Assembly: GCA_029246285.1 (NCBI GenBank)
Contig: JAQWNW010000019.1
Span: 1-39,039, forward strand
Reading direction: 5' to 3'
DNA: 39,039 nt
Source of the DNA: Paracoccaceae bacterium
GTDB lineage: Bacteria; Pseudomonadota; Alphaproteobacteria; Rhodobacterales; Rhodobacteraceae
Both the position numbers and the translations under genes were made by a program. Positions 26,614-35,812 of this stretch are shown here, in pieces (within the stretch, counting starts at the first letter, position 1; every line of letters starts with the position of its first letter). The notes beneath the pieces are model-generated. The model saw only the letters and a list, made by a program, of their open reading frames with translations. It was not told where the DNA came from and did no database searches.

Positions 26614-27060
26614 ATGTGGTTATTTCTTCTTTTTATAGTGGTTCCAATCGTAGAAATAGTACTTTTTATAAAAATAGGGGGTTTTTTAGGACTTTGGTTA
26701 ACAATTCTTATCGTTATTTTAACAGCAATTATTGGAACAAACCTTGTAAAATCTCAAGGCTTAAATGCTATTAGAGAAGTGCAAAATTCTTTTTTACAAG
26801 GGCACGATATTGCGCGAAGTTTGATAAGTGGTGCTTTAATATTGATAGCGGGAGTTCTGCTGCTAACACCAGGGTTTTTTACTGATTTTATAGGACTAAC
26901 TTTTTTAATACCAACGACCAGAAACATGTGGATATCCTACGGTATTAAACATTTTCCAGGTTTAGTTTTTATCAATACAAATAATAATTCAAAAAACAAA
27001 CCTCATTATCAAGAGAAAAATGACGTGATTGATGGTGACTACACAGATCTTGATAAATAA
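26614..27060 (+). CDS. fxsA: FxsA family membrane protein
   Basis: Small inner-membrane protein of 148 residues, named after the E. coli suppressor of F-exclusion of phage T7. The hydrophobic N-terminal part with VVPIVEIVLFIKIGGFLGLW, GTNLVKSQG and the LLLTPGFFTDFIGL motif is diagnostic. About four membrane segments end near residue 110, followed by a polar tail. AAGGAAAAG lies about nine bases before ATG 26614. It precedes secB by 40 bases. Confidence 0.94.
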   Translation: MWLFLLFIVVPIVEIVLFIKIGGFLGLWLTILIVILTAIIGTNLVKSQGLNAIREVQNSFLQGHDIARSLISGALILIAGVLLLTPGFFTDFIGLTFLIPTTRNMWISYGIKHFPGLVFINTNNNSKNKPHYQEKNDVIDGDYTDLDK

Positions 27061-27100
27061 TATAAAGACACCCTAAATTAAATAAAATATGAGGCACAAC

Positions 27101-27559
27101 ATGTCAGAACAAAAAAATACTACCATGAAAACATTAGGTCAGTTTATAAAAGACTTATCTTTTGAAAACATTGCGGCTCAACAAAGTCGTCAAGGCACAG
27201 GGACACCCGATATCCAGGTAAAAATTAATCTGGATGCCTCCAAACGTGAACAAGAAAACCAATATAACTCATCTATAAAAGTTAACATCGAATCTAAAGA
27301 CACAGAGACTCAAGAAAATATTTTTCTTTTAGAGTTGGATTACGGGGGTATCTTTTTGATAGAAAATGCTCCTGAAGATCAATTACACCCACTTTTAATG
27401 ATTGAATGTCCAAGGATGTTGTTTCCTTTTGTCCGACGGGTTATTCATGATGTAACACGTGATGGTGGATATCCACCTTTAAACCTTGACTCTATAGACT
27501 TTTTAGCAATGTACAAAGCCGAAGTTGATAGACTTTCATCAGAATCAAAAATGAATTAG
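27101..27559 (+). CDS. secB: Protein-export chaperone SecB
   Basis: Cytoplasmic tetrameric chaperone that keeps preproteins unfolded for SecA. Family segments: YIKDLSFE-like FIKDLSFENI, FLLELDYGGIFLIENAPEDQLHPLLMIECPRMLFPFVRRVI, and a GGYPPLNLDSIDFLAMY segment near the end. An ATG at 27089 is in frame, but GAGG at 27091-27094 sits properly ahead of ATG 27101, which gives a usual 152-residue protein. It overlaps the dnaQ stop by four bases on the opposite strand. Confidence 0.97.
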   Translation: MSEQKNTTMKTLGQFIKDLSFENIAAQQSRQGTGTPDIQVKINLDASKREQENQYNSSIKVNIESKDTETQENIFLLELDYGGIFLIENAPEDQLHPLLMIECPRMLFPFVRRVIHDVTRDGGYPPLNLDSIDFLAMYKAEVDRLSSESKMN

Positions 27560-28254
27560 GAATAGTACTTTTTCCAAATACTATCTGCTCCTAATGTTTT
27601 TAAAAACTCTTCGTGATTAGTTTTTTCATCTTCTGTTATCAATCTTTTTAACGCAGTTTTTCTCTTTTTCCTTACATCTCGTCGAGGTGTATCGTATTTT
27701 TCCAACTTTCCACCATTATCTGTCCTTAAAACTAAATCAGGCTGTCTACCACCAATTAGCTCCAGATAAACGTCAGATAACAACTCTGAATCTAACAAAG
27801 CACCATGCTTTTCTCGTCCGCTATTATCAATACTAAATCGCCGGCATAACGCGTCTAAAGAGTTTTGAGCTCCTGGAAATTTTTTTCGAGCAATTGAAAG
27901 TGTGTCTATCGCTTGTTGATCAGAATAAATTTCACCCCCAGCTCTTTTCAGTTCTGCGTTTAAAAACTTCATATCAAACGAAGCGTTATGAATCACCATT
28001 TTAGCGTCTCCAACAAATGATGTAAATTCATCCATAATATCCAAAAATCGCGGCTTTTCCTTTAAAAAATCATCCGACAAGCCATGAACAGCAAACGCTT
28101 CTTGCGGCATTGGTCTATCAGGGTTTAAATATTTATGAAAATACCGGCCTGTTGGCATATGATTAAAAAGCTCTACAGCACCTATTTCAACTATCCTATC
28201 ACCATTTTTTGGATCAAGACCTGTCGTTTCTGTATCTAATACAACCTCTCTCAT
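27556..28254 (-). CDS. dnaQ: DNA polymerase III epsilon subunit
   Basis: 3'-5' proofreading exonuclease of the replicase, 232 residues. The DEDDh motifs are visible: VLDTETTGLD (Asp7, Glu9), IHNASFDMKFL, and the HGALLDSELL segment with the catalytic His-Asp. The C-terminal tail is the region that binds the polymerase alpha subunit. It is the last gene of the maf-aroE-coaE-dnaQ run, four bases after coaE. Replication genes near the origin are expected. Confidence 0.96.
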   Translation of the reverse strand: MREVVLDTETTGLDPKNGDRIVEIGAVELFNHMPTGRYFHKYLNPDRPMPQEAFAVHGLSDDFLKEKPRFLDIMDEFTSFVGDAKMVIHNASFDMKFLNAELKRAGGEIYSDQQAIDTLSIARKKFPGAQNSLDALCRRFSIDNSGREKHGALLDSELLSDVYLELIGGRQPDLVLRTDNGGKLEKYDTPRRDVRKKRKTALKRLITEDEKTNHEEFLKTLGADSIWKKYYS

Positions 28255-28258
28255 TTAA

Positions 28259-28861
28259 TTAAGATCCTACAAAATTAGAAATAATTTCTTTAACTTTACC
28301 ACGTGCAAAAACCATCGATCTTGTTGGTATTATAAAATCTGCTCGGAGCTGCTTTTCTTCATCTGGCATTTGTTTTTCTACAATACTATTAAACATCTCT
28401 TCACTCATTGTATTTCTATCTAAAACTCGTTTCTTTTGCGTTTTAACGTCAACTGTTACAACTACAACATAATCAACAATAGTTTCATTACCCTTTTCAA
28501 ACAATAAAGGTATATCTAATACCACTAATGGCGTTTTTTTTTCTTTTGCTTTTAATAGAAAATCTGCTCTGTGGTCTGCTACGAGTGGATGAATTATTTC
28601 CTCTATTTTTTTTAAGTTCTCTTTGTCTTCGATTATAAAGTTTTTTAACGCCTCCCTGCTTACCTGATTATCTAAAACAACATGTGGTATCTTTTTTTGA
28701 AAAATTTTTATTGTTTTTTCATCTTCCTTATAAAGCTGATGAACAGTTGTATCTGCATCCCAAACTGGAACTCCATAATCTGAAAACATTTTTGCTGTTG
28801 TGGTTTTTCCCATCCCAATCGAACCCGTGAGGCCCAGGATGATAGTTTTATTTAAATTCAT
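28259..28861 (-). CDS. coaE: Dephospho-CoA kinase
   Basis: Last step of coenzyme A synthesis: phosphorylation of the ribose 3'-OH of dephospho-CoA. The P-loop GLTGSIGMGKTT is near residues 10-21, VWDADTTVHQLY binds the substrate, and VVLDIPLLFEKG is the typical strand and lid motif. It has 200 residues. Its start overlaps the aroE stop by four bases (ATGA). Confidence 0.96.
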   Translation of the reverse strand: MNLNKTIILGLTGSIGMGKTTTAKMFSDYGVPVWDADTTVHQLYKEDEKTIKIFQKKIPHVVLDNQVSREALKNFIIEDKENLKKIEEIIHPLVADHRADFLLKAKEKKTPLVVLDIPLLFEKGNETIVDYVVVVTVDVKTQKKRVLDRNTMSEEMFNSIVEKQMPDEEKQLRADFIIPTRSMVFARGKVKEIISNFVGS

Positions 28862-29694
28862 TTCGACAAAAACATTTTTCGGGTTTCACTATCTACACTC
28901 GGTTTTATACCGAACCATTCCTCAAACCCAGGAGTTGCCTGATGTAACAACATTCCGAGACCGTCTATGCACCTACAACCTCGTGTCTCTGCGTCTCGCA
29001 AAAGTAGGGTTTTAATAGGATTATAAACTAAATCCACGACAGTTGTGGCATGAGATAGATTATCTAATGACAAGTCCAGAACTTCGTGATTTATCATACC
29101 CAACGAAGTAGTGTTCACTAAAAGATTTATACTGCTTAGCATTTCTTTTTTGTCTGTCCATTTAATTACTTTAATTCTTGGCCCAAAGAAATGCCCTAAT
29201 TCTTGGGCTCTCTCCATTGTTCGATTTGTAATATAAATTATGGGAACACCTTCAGCTAATAAAGATGATATCACAGATCTAGAAGCACCACCTGACCCAA
29301 GAACTAACGGTACGCATTTTACTGGACGCCAATTTTGTTGATATTCCTTTAAATTAGCCAAAAATCCAAAGCCATCTGTATTGTCTGCTTTAAAACCTCC
29401 ATCAGGTAAAAATGTTAATGTATTAGCCGCACCAATATTTTTTGCCCTAGGTGTTATTTTTTCTGCAAAATTCAACACATGCTCTTTATGAGGAATTGTT
29501 ACATTTATACCTGAGAAACCTATCTTTGGTAAAGTCTCTAAAACCTGTTCTAAATCTTCTTTAACAACCTTCAGTGGCACGTATTGCCCTTGAATTTTAA
29601 GTTTATTTAACCAATGCCTAAATAACAATGGACTTTTTGAATGTGATATTGGGTTCCCCATAACCCCCGCTATTAAATTATTTTTGTGTCCCAT
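28858..29694 (-). CDS. aroE: Shikimate dehydrogenase
   Basis: NADPH-dependent reduction of 3-dehydroshikimate in aromatic amino acid synthesis, 278 residues. Substrate-site motifs NPISHSKSPLLF and VTIPHKEHVL (catalytic Lys), then NTDGFGF, and the cofactor motif LGSGGASRSV are all present. It is coupled both to maf upstream (stop and start share one base, TAATG) and to coaE downstream (ATGA). Confidence 0.97.
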   Translation of the reverse strand: MGHKNNLIAGVMGNPISHSKSPLLFRHWLNKLKIQGQYVPLKVVKEDLEQVLETLPKIGFSGINVTIPHKEHVLNFAEKITPRAKNIGAANTLTFLPDGGFKADNTDGFGFLANLKEYQQNWRPVKCVPLVLGSGGASRSVISSLLAEGVPIIYITNRTMERAQELGHFFGPRIKVIKWTDKKEMLSSINLLVNTTSLGMINHEVLDLSLDNLSHATTVVDLVYNPIKTLLLRDAETRGCRCIDGLGMLLHQATPGFEEWFGIKPSVDSETRKMFLSK

Positions 29695-30290
29695 TAATTT
29701 AATTCACTATTTAAGTTTAAAAAACTTAATATGTCTATCAGAGGCATACCTAAAATAGAAAAATAATCTCCCTCAATATGCTCAAACAAGCGCACACCTT
29801 CCCCTTCTATCATATAACAACCAGGAGAATTTACAATTTGATTATAATTTCGGTTAACATAATCGTTTAAGTACTGCTTATCATTATGGTGCATTTTTAA
29901 TATAGCCTTCGTAGTTTTCTTCCAAACAAGCTTACTGTGTGAATAAATTACTGCTGATGTAAGAAGAATGTGTGTATTATTATTTAATGTATATAATCGT
30001 TCTAATATGTCTTTTTTATTTTTTTGTTTTGATAAAATCGTATTTTTAAATATTAAAGTTTGGTCACACCCTATAACAATAGAATGCTCGTTGATAAGAC
30101 TTACTTTTCTTGCCTTACTGTCTGCCAAAATCTCTGATATTTCATAAATAGATATATTATTGTTCTCACATTGGTGTTTTATAAGTTTTTCATCAACATT
30201 TGACCTGATGGCTCGAAAATTAATATTAGCATTAGCGAATAGTTTTTGTCTGGTTAGTGAATTACTTGCTAAAATAATATTAGGTGTCAT
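29694..30290 (-). CDS. maf: Maf-family nucleoside triphosphate pyrophosphatase
   Basis: House-cleaning nucleotide pyrophosphatase that hydrolyses non-canonical or m7GTP/UTP-type nucleotides. The N-terminal ILASNSLTRQKLFANANI, the central IGCDQTL and the C-terminal GCYMIEGEGVRLFEHIEGDYFSILGMPL fit the family. It has 198-200 residues. Two ATG codons (30296 and 30290) compete; I use 30290 since homologues begin just before the ILASNS strand. No Shine-Dalgarno decides. A perfect DnaA box overlaps this start region. It is more AT-rich than its neighbours, and the first gene of the leftward maf-aroE-coaE-dnaQ operon. Confidence 0.93.
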   Translation of the reverse strand: MTPNIILASNSLTRQKLFANANINFRAIRSNVDEKLIKHQCENNNISIYEISEILADSKARKVSLINEHSIVIGCDQTLIFKNTILSKQKNKKDILERLYTLNNNTHILLTSAVIYSHSKLVWKKTTKAILKMHHNDKQYLNDYVNRNYNQIVNSPGCYMIEGEGVRLFEHIEGDYFSILGMPLIDILSFLNLNSELN

Positions 30291-30298
30291 GTGCATAA
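30290..30298 (-). promoter_or_regulatory. DnaA box (perfect consensus)
   Basis: The minus strand reads TTATGCACA, a full match to TTATNCACA. It overlaps the start of maf. Eleven bases further, 30301-30309 reads TGTGTATTT, a degenerate box (two mismatches) in the same orientation, one helical turn away. Confidence 0.6.
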
Positions 30299-30633
30299 GC
30301 TGTGTATTTTTTTGTTAATTAATTATCAGAATTATTAATTTTTACGAATATCTGGTCTTATTATTTTATTATCAAAATTTTATTGTATGTTAATAAAATT
30401 TGCTCTTAAAAATCCATTGGTTGATTACTTACGTAGATATTGGTTGTATTGTTTTTATTAACATTTTCTTAGACTTTTTTCTATATTAATCTATTGTTTT
30501 GTATAGTTTTTTCCTTGTTGTTAACATTGTGTGTATAACATGTCATTCTTAAGAGTACTTATTCAATTATTGTTAATAACTTTATAATTTAGTTAATCCC
30601 CACAATTAACACTTTCTACTACTATAACTACTT
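30291..30633. other. Probable chromosomal replication origin region (oriC)
   Basis: Gene-free 340-bp spacer between the divergent-from-origin gene blocks. It is extremely AT-rich (for example 10 G+C among the 60 bases 30361-30420), as a DNA unwinding element would be. It contains perfect DnaA boxes at its left edge (30290-30298) and at 30530-30538, plus a degenerate one at 30301-30309. Neighbours are those found at alphaproteobacterial origins (rho-mnmE-mnmG-rsmG-parAB on one side, maf-aroE-coaE-dnaQ on the other), parS lies about 5.5 kb away, and strand composition changes across it. No CtrA-type TTAA-N7-TTAA site was found. No ORF here is credible. Confidence 0.65.
30530..30538 (-). promoter_or_regulatory. 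DnaA box (perfect consensus)
   Basis: The minus strand reads TTATACACA, a full match to TTATNCACA, inside the AT-rich candidate origin. It has the same orientation as the box at 30290. Confidence 0.6.
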
Positions 30634-31161
30634 TTATATTTTATTTATTAATGTATTAGAAAAGTTTTTAATTTTAGACCAATCTGTAAACTCATGTGTC
30701 ATAGATGTATCAGTTGGACCTTTGGTTAACCACATTATGAACAATATCATAATTTTATCTACAAGCTTATATTTTGAATAAACTATTTGTCCTGCAAAGA
30801 CATCTAAATAGTTTGGTCTCCAAGAAGTTGAAGATAAAAATTTTTGAATATACGGGTTATTGTTAATATCATTTTTATCTTTTTTTCTAGCGACGACATT
30901 AACAGAGAAAAAAGCCGTAATTTTGGAATTTAGTAAAAGTTTATGTTGTTCAATAAAATTATAAATTTCAGGTTTATGTTTTCCATATCTAATACTTGCT
31001 CCAATTATAACAAGGTCATATTCTTCTAATATTTCACAGTGGACAGAATTTATAGAAATTAACTTTGTATTATATTTTTGTTCTATAATTGATAAAATAT
31101 ATTCACATATTTTTTTTGTATGTCCATCTGTGGAAGAATATATAATTAAGCTATTGTTCAT
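30634..31161 (-). CDS. hemG: Protoporphyrinogen oxidase HemG (menaquinone/flavodoxin type)
   Basis: Flavodoxin-fold enzyme of 175 residues that oxidises protoporphyrinogen IX to protoporphyrin IX in haem synthesis, passing electrons to quinone. By eye it follows E. coli HemG along its length: IIYSSTDGHTKKI (FMN phosphate loop), VIIGASIRYGKHKPEI, AFFSVNVVARKKDK, KFLSSTSWRP, the HemG-specific long loop with MILFIMWLTKG, and TDWSKI. Alphaproteobacteria normally use the unrelated membrane protein HemJ here, so this gene is atypical for the group. It is very AT-rich, stands alone between the candidate origin and rho, and reads towards the origin. Confidence 0.9.
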   Translation of the reverse strand: MNNSLIIYSSTDGHTKKICEYILSIIEQKYNTKLISINSVHCEILEEYDLVIIGASIRYGKHKPEIYNFIEQHKLLLNSKITAFFSVNVVARKKDKNDINNNPYIQKFLSSTSWRPNYLDVFAGQIVYSKYKLVDKIMILFIMWLTKGPTDTSMTHEFTDWSKIKNFSNTLINKI

Positions 31162-31232
31162 ATTAATACTCTTAAACGTAATTTTTATTATAATAAATCT
31201 AGAATTAATCTTTCTATTTAAATTATAAAAAT

Positions 31233-31264
31233 TTGACTTTTACAAAGACTTTCAGATATACACA
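31233..31264 (+). promoter_or_regulatory. Candidate rho promoter overlapping a DnaA-like box
   Basis: TTGACT (31233-31238) and TATACA (31257-31262) with an 18-base spacer form a plausible sigma-70 promoter about 75-105 bases before the rho start. ATATACACA at 31256-31264 is one mismatch from the DnaA box TTATACACA and covers the -10. A small GC-rich inverted repeat GCCG-TC-CGGC (31275-31284) follows in the leader. Binding by DnaA would be expected to affect rho transcription; this is inference. Confidence 0.45.
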
Positions 31265-31336
31265 TTTTTGCTATGCCGTCCGGCTGTAACAGTGTTATCA
31301 AAAATTTAAAATTTAATTAAACTATAGGGTAAAGTT

Positions 31337-32605
31337 ATGCAAAACACCTTGTCATTAGCTGAACTTAAGGAAAAAAGTCCTGCTGATTTATTATCAATTG
31401 CAGAAGAACTTGATATCGAAAATGCGTCATCAATGCGTAAAGGCGATATGATGTTTTCAATTTTAAAAGAGAAAGCTGAAGAAGGTATAGAAATATCAGG
31501 AGATGGTGTTTTGGAAGTTATGCAGGATGGTTTCGGGTATTTAAGATCTCCTGAGTCAAATTATCTTCCAGGTCCAGAAGATATTTATGTTAGTCCAGAG
31601 CAATTAAGACTCTTTAGTTTAAGAACAGGAGATACAGTAGAAGGTGTAATCAATTCTCCTCAAGAGAATGAGCGATATTTTTCTTTAGTGAAATGTACAA
31701 AAATTAATTTTGTGGACCCCGTTAAAGCTAAACATAAAGTTCATTTTGATAATTTAACTCCATTATATCCTGATGAACGTCTAACTATGGAAATAAATGA
31801 TCCTACTATAAAAGATAAGTCAGCTAGAGTAATTGATTTAGTGGCACCAATAGGAAAAGGGCAAAGATCATTAATAGTAGCACCACCAAGGACAGGAAAA
31901 ACGGTCATATTACAAAACATTGCTCATTCAATAGCTGCTAATCATCCAGAGTGTTATTTAATTGTTTTGCTGATTGATGAAAGGCCAGAAGAGGTCACCG
32001 ATATGCAAAGATCGGTAAAAGGAGAAGTTGTTTCATCAACATTTGATGAGCCAGCAACAAGACACGTAGCGGTTTCAGAAATGGTAATAGAAAAAGCAAA
32101 AAGATTAGTGGAACATAAAAGGGATGTCGTTATCTTATTAGATTCTATTACTCGTTTAGGTAGAGCTTTTAACACGGTAGTGCCATCTTCGGGTAAAGTT
32201 CTTACAGGTGGCGTTGATGCTAATGCTTTACAAAGGCCAAAAAGGTTCTTTGGTGCTGCAAGGAATATAGAAGAGGGAGGCTCATTAACAATTATAGCTA
32301 CTGCTCTAATAGAAACAGGAAGTCGAATGGATGAAGTGATATTTGAAGAGTTTAAAGGGACAGGAAATTCTGAAGTAGTGCTTGATAGAAAAGTAGCTGA
32401 TAAGAGAGTGTTCCCTTCAATGGATATCTTAAAATCTGGCACAAGGAAGGAAGATTTACTTGTAGAACAAGCAGATCTTCAGAAAATGTTTGTCCTTCGA
32501 AGGATTCTAAATCCTATGGGAACTACAGATGCAATAGAATTCTTGATAGGTAAGTTAAAACAAACCAAAAGTAACTCAGAATTTTTTGATTCTATGAACT
32601 CCTAA
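31337..32605 (+). CDS. rho: Transcription termination factor Rho
   Basis: Hexameric RNA helicase that ends transcription. Residues 1-45 form the helical N-terminal domain, then the OSB RNA-binding domain ([24 protein letters not shown]). The P-loop APPRTGKT is at 182-189, Walker [15 protein letters not shown], and the Q/R-loop region [20 protein letters not shown] follows. It has 422 residues, as usual. It starts the rightward rho-mnmE-mnmG-rsmG-parAB block. AGGG lies before ATG 31337. Confidence 0.98.
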   Translation: MQNTLSLAELKEKSPADLLSIAEELDIENASSMRKGDMMFSILKEKAEEGIEISGDGVLEVMQDGFGYLRSPESNYLPGPEDIYVSPEQLRLFSLRTGDTVEGVINSPQENERYFSLVKCTKINFVDPVKAKHKVHFDNLTPLYPDERLTMEINDPTIKDKSARVIDLVAPIGKGQRSLIVAPPRTGKTVILQNIAHSIAANHPECYLIVLLIDERPEEVTDMQRSVKGEVVSSTFDEPATRHVAVSEMVIEKAKRLVEHKRDVVILLDSITRLGRAFNTVVPSSGKVLTGGVDANALQRPKRFFGAARNIEEGGSLTIIATALIETGSRMDEVIFEEFKGTGNSEVVLDRKVADKRVFPSMDILKSGTRKEDLLVEQADLQKMFVLRRILNPMGTTDAIEFLIGKLKQTKSNSEFFDSMNS

Positions 32606-32632
32606 TTTATCAACTTATAAGATGTAAGAGTA

Positions 32633-33928
32633 ATGGATACTATTTTTGCCCTCGCTACTCCAGAAGGAAAGTCGGGTGTAGCTATTATAAGAGTTTCGGG
32701 CAAAAATGCTTTTCAACTATTTGAAAAATTTAGTTGCCCACCCGTAAACCCAAATGAAATGGGATTACGGACACTTATAGTGAATAAAAAACTCTTAGAC
32801 GAAGCGTTAATTTTGTGTTTCGGCGAAGGCCGCAGTTTTACTGGTGAGAAGGTCGTTGAGATTCATCACCACGGTAGCTTGGCAATTATACAAAGGTGCT
32901 TGAGTATATTGGGAGGTATCAGCGATTTTAGAATGGCAAATCCTGGAGAGTTTACAAAAAGAGCTTTTGAACATGGACGGTTAGATCTTTCACAAGTAGA
33001 AGGTTTAAGCGCATTAATTGACGCAGAAACAACTGCGCAGTTGGACCAAGCACAAAGAGTATTTAAAGGAGCGCTTGGAAAGGTTGTAGGTGGCTGGAGA
33101 AAAGATTTAATTTCGTCTAAAGCTCTTATAGAGTCGGCTATAGATTTTTCGGATGAAGACATACCACAAGATTTATTAAAACTTATTAGGATAAAAATAT
33201 CAGTTATAAAATCAGACTTAAGAAAAGAAATTGATGGAACTATTATATCAGAACGAATATCTTCAGGTTTTGAGGTAGCTATTATAGGAGCACCGAATGT
33301 TGGAAAATCAACTCTTTTTAATGCGTTGCTTAAACGGAAGGCTGCAATAACTTCAAACATAGCTGGTACTACCAGAGATGTAATTGAGGCGCGTTTGGAT
33401 ATAGGTGGAATTCCACTAACAATATTAGATACAGCGGGAATACGTAACGCTAAAGGCAGTATAGAAAAAACGGGTGTAAAGCTTGCTTTAGCAAGAGCAA
33501 AAAATGCTGACTTAAGGATTTTTGTAAGCGATAATAATATATTTGATAGTTTTGGTTTAAAGGTCCGAGATGGTGACTTAAAGATTAATAATAAATCAGA
33601 TTTAAAAAAGAACAAAGATGTTGATATCTCTATTTCAGCAAAATTCGGCGATGGTATTGATGAGTTACTGGAAATAATGGTTAAAATATTCAAAGAAAAA
33701 GTAGGTAAAGCATCAATAGCAATTAATGAGAGGCATAGAAATTCAATGGTAAGAGCGCTGAATGCGCTAGATGCTGCTGAAAGAGAATTGAATTCTGGCA
33801 TGAAAAACATAGAGTTATGTGCAGAAGAAATTAATATTGCTATAAGGGCTATGGATTCGTTAGTGGGTTCAATAGATGTGGAAGAGGTTTTGGGTGAAAT
33901 CTATAGTAAGTTTTGTATCGGAAAATAA
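32633..33928 (+). CDS. mnmE: tRNA modification GTPase MnmE
   Basis: With MnmG it forms the 5-carboxymethylaminomethyl group on the wobble uridine of several tRNAs. The N-terminal tetrahydrofolate-binding domain starts DTIFALATPEGKSGVAIIRVSG. The G domain lies in the middle (G1 GAPNVGKST at 219-227, IAGTTRDVIE, DTAGIR). The C-terminus ends with the conserved CIGK (Cys428). It has 431 residues. The mnmG start codon follows its stop directly, as expected for a pair of partner subunits. Confidence 0.97.
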   Translation: MDTIFALATPEGKSGVAIIRVSGKNAFQLFEKFSCPPVNPNEMGLRTLIVNKKLLDEALILCFGEGRSFTGEKVVEIHHHGSLAIIQRCLSILGGISDFRMANPGEFTKRAFEHGRLDLSQVEGLSALIDAETTAQLDQAQRVFKGALGKVVGGWRKDLISSKALIESAIDFSDEDIPQDLLKLIRIKISVIKSDLRKEIDGTIISERISSGFEVAIIGAPNVGKSTLFNALLKRKAAITSNIAGTTRDVIEARLDIGGIPLTILDTAGIRNAKGSIEKTGVKLALARAKNADLRIFVSDNNIFDSFGLKVRDGDLKINNKSDLKKNKDVDISISAKFGDGIDELLEIMVKIFKEKVGKASIAINERHRNSMVRALNALDAAERELNSGMKNIELCAEEINIAIRAMDSLVGSIDVEEVLGEIYSKFCIGK

Positions 33929-35812
33929 ATGAGCGCAATAAGTGTAAAGCTTTTTGATGTGATCGTGATCGGCGGTGGTCACGCAGGTGTTGAGGCTGCT
34001 AGTGCGGCTGCTCGTTTAGGTTCTGAGACATTATTAATTACTCATAATATTGGTAGGATTGGAGAGATGTCCTGTAATCCAGCTATTGGTGGTTTAGGAA
34101 AAGGTCATTTAGTGAGGGAAGTGGATGCTTTAGGGGGATTAATTGGAGGAGTTGCTGATTTCGCTGGAATACAGTTTCGTCTTTTAAACCGAGGTAAAGG
34201 TCCAGCGGTTCATGGGCCCCGCGCTCAAGCAGATAGAGAACTTTATCGGAAAGGCATGCAAAGAGAGATTAAAAAGATAAAAAATCTGTCTATTATTGAA
34301 GCTGAAGTTGTTGATTTAAAAGTAAAAAAAGAAACTGTACTAGGTGTTTTTCTAAGTGATGATACCTTCATAAAATCAAAATCTGTAGTTTTAACAACGG
34401 GAACGTTTTTAAGAGGCGTTATTCATATAGGTGATAAGGCGTTACCTGGTGGCAGAATGGGTGATGATGCGAGTACAAAGTTAGCTAAAAGAATGGAGGA
34501 TTTAAATTTTCCTTTAGGGAGGTTAAAAACAGGTACACCACCTAGGTTAGATGGTAGAACAATAAATTGGGAAGTGCTAGAAGAGCAAAAAGGAGACGAT
34601 ACACCTAGTTTTTTCTCCTTTATGACTAAAGGCTTGCATGCAAAACAAGTGTCTTGTGGTATAACTCATACAAATAATAACACCCATAGAATTATTGAAG
34701 AAAATATCGATAAATCAGCGATGTATGGTGGTAATATTAAAGGTATAGGCCCTAGATATTGCCCTTCGATAGAAGATAAAGTTGTTCGGTTCTCAGATAA
34801 AGAGTCACATCAGGTTTTTTTGGAACCGGAGGGCTTGAACAGCAGCACGGTTTATCCAAACGGCATTTCAACAAGCCTGCCTGAAACAGTACAAAATGCG
34901 TATGTTCGCACTATAAAGGGGCTTGAAAATGTGCGAATTTTACAACCTGGCTATGCTATTGAATATGATTATGTCGACCCAAGGTCTTTAAACCTAAATT
35001 TGGAAACACGAAATATTTCTGGGTTGTTTTTAGCGGGTCAAATAAATGGCACAACCGGATATGAGGAAGCAGCTGCGCAAGGGTTGGTTGCTGGTATAAA
35101 CGCTGGGCGACATGCGTTAATGAAAGAAAGAGTGAATTTTGGTCGATCAGATAGCTATATAGGTGTTATGTTGGACGATCTTGTTACAAATGGGGTGACT
35201 GAGCCGTATCGAATGTTTACTTCGCGTGCTGAGCATAGATTAGCGCTACGTGCAGATAACGCTGATCAAAGACTAACTCCCCTTGGTTTAAGTATAGGCA
35301 TTATCGGGCACCCTAGAGCGAATGTATTTTACAATAAAAAACAAAAGCTTGAATTGTGCGCTGAAAATCTCTCTAACTTGAGCTTAACACCAAACCAAGC
35401 AGAGCAATACGGTCTAAAAATTAAGAAAGATGGCGTAAGACGCTCAGCATTTGACTTATTAGCCAACCCATCCGTAAACTTCAAAGACTTGATCCGTATT
35501 TGGCCTAAGCTGAAGATGTTTGATAGCGAAACTTTCGGTCAACTTGAGAAAGACGCGCTCTATTCAAATTACATTAATCGTCAAATTCAGGATATTAACG
35601 CGCTCCGTCGAGATGAGGCCAGACTCATACCTTCTGATTTTAATTATGATGATATCTCAAGCTTATCGGAAGAGCTGAAGGAAAAATTAAGAACAAGCAA
35701 ACCCGAGACAATTGCTCAGGCGACTAGAATTAATGGTATGACACCAGTTGGTCTAGCCCTAATAGTAGCGTATTTGGATAAGGAAAAGGAAAAAGGAAGG
35801 GCACGCGCTTGA
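33929..35812 (+). CDS. mnmG: tRNA uridine-5-carboxymethylaminomethyl modification enzyme MnmG
   Basis: FAD-dependent partner of MnmE, 627 residues. The dinucleotide-binding motif [12 protein letters not shown] is near the N-terminus, followed by [39 protein letters not shown] and the C-terminal helical domain ([22 protein letters not shown], then [21 protein letters not shown]) are diagnostic. It abuts mnmE without a gap and overlaps the rsmG start by four bases (TTGA). Confidence 0.98.
   Translation: MSAISVKLFDVIVIGGGHAGVEAASAAARLGSETLLITHNIGRIGEMSCNPAIGGLGKGHLVREVDALGGLIGGVADFAGIQFRLLNRGKGPAVHGPRAQADRELYRKGMQREIKKIKNLSIIEAEVVDLKVKKETVLGVFLSDDTFIKSKSVVLTTGTFLRGVIHIGDKALPGGRMGDDASTKLAKRMEDLNFPLGRLKTGTPPRLDGRTINWEVLEEQKGDDTPSFFSFMTKGLHAKQVSCGITHTNNNTHRIIEENIDKSAMYGGNIKGIGPRYCPSIEDKVVRFSDKESHQVFLEPEGLNSSTVYPNGISTSLPETVQNAYVRTIKGLENVRILQPGYAIEYDYVDPRSLNLNLETRNISGLFLAGQINGTTGYEEAAAQGLVAGINAGRHALMKERVNFGRSDSYIGVMLDDLVTNGVTEPYRMFTSRAEHRLALRADNADQRLTPLGLSIGIIGHPRANVFYNKKQKLELCAENLSNLSLTPNQAEQYGLKIKKDGVRRSAFDLLANPSVNFKDLIRIWPKLKMFDSETFGQLEKDALYSNYINRQIQDINALRRDEARLIPSDFNYDDISSLSEELKEKLRTSKPETIAQATRINGMTPVGLALIVAYLDKEKEKGRARA

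Noticed and set aside
30592-30604. Possible further DnaA box (TTAATCCCCACA) near 30.6 kb
   Set aside because: Only six of nine positions match the box, too weak to list.
30315-30609. Several TTAA motifs in the candidate origin as CtrA sites
   Set aside because: None is spaced by seven bases (spacings are 9, 12 or 16), so no TTAA-N7-TTAA site; such motifs are expected by chance in AT-rich DNA.
32866-33810. 314-residue open frame on the minus strand inside mnmE
   Set aside because: Long only because the coding strand lacks the matching stops; it is antisense to the conserved MnmE sequence, and its composition (Ser/Ile/Phe-rich) does not look like a real protein.
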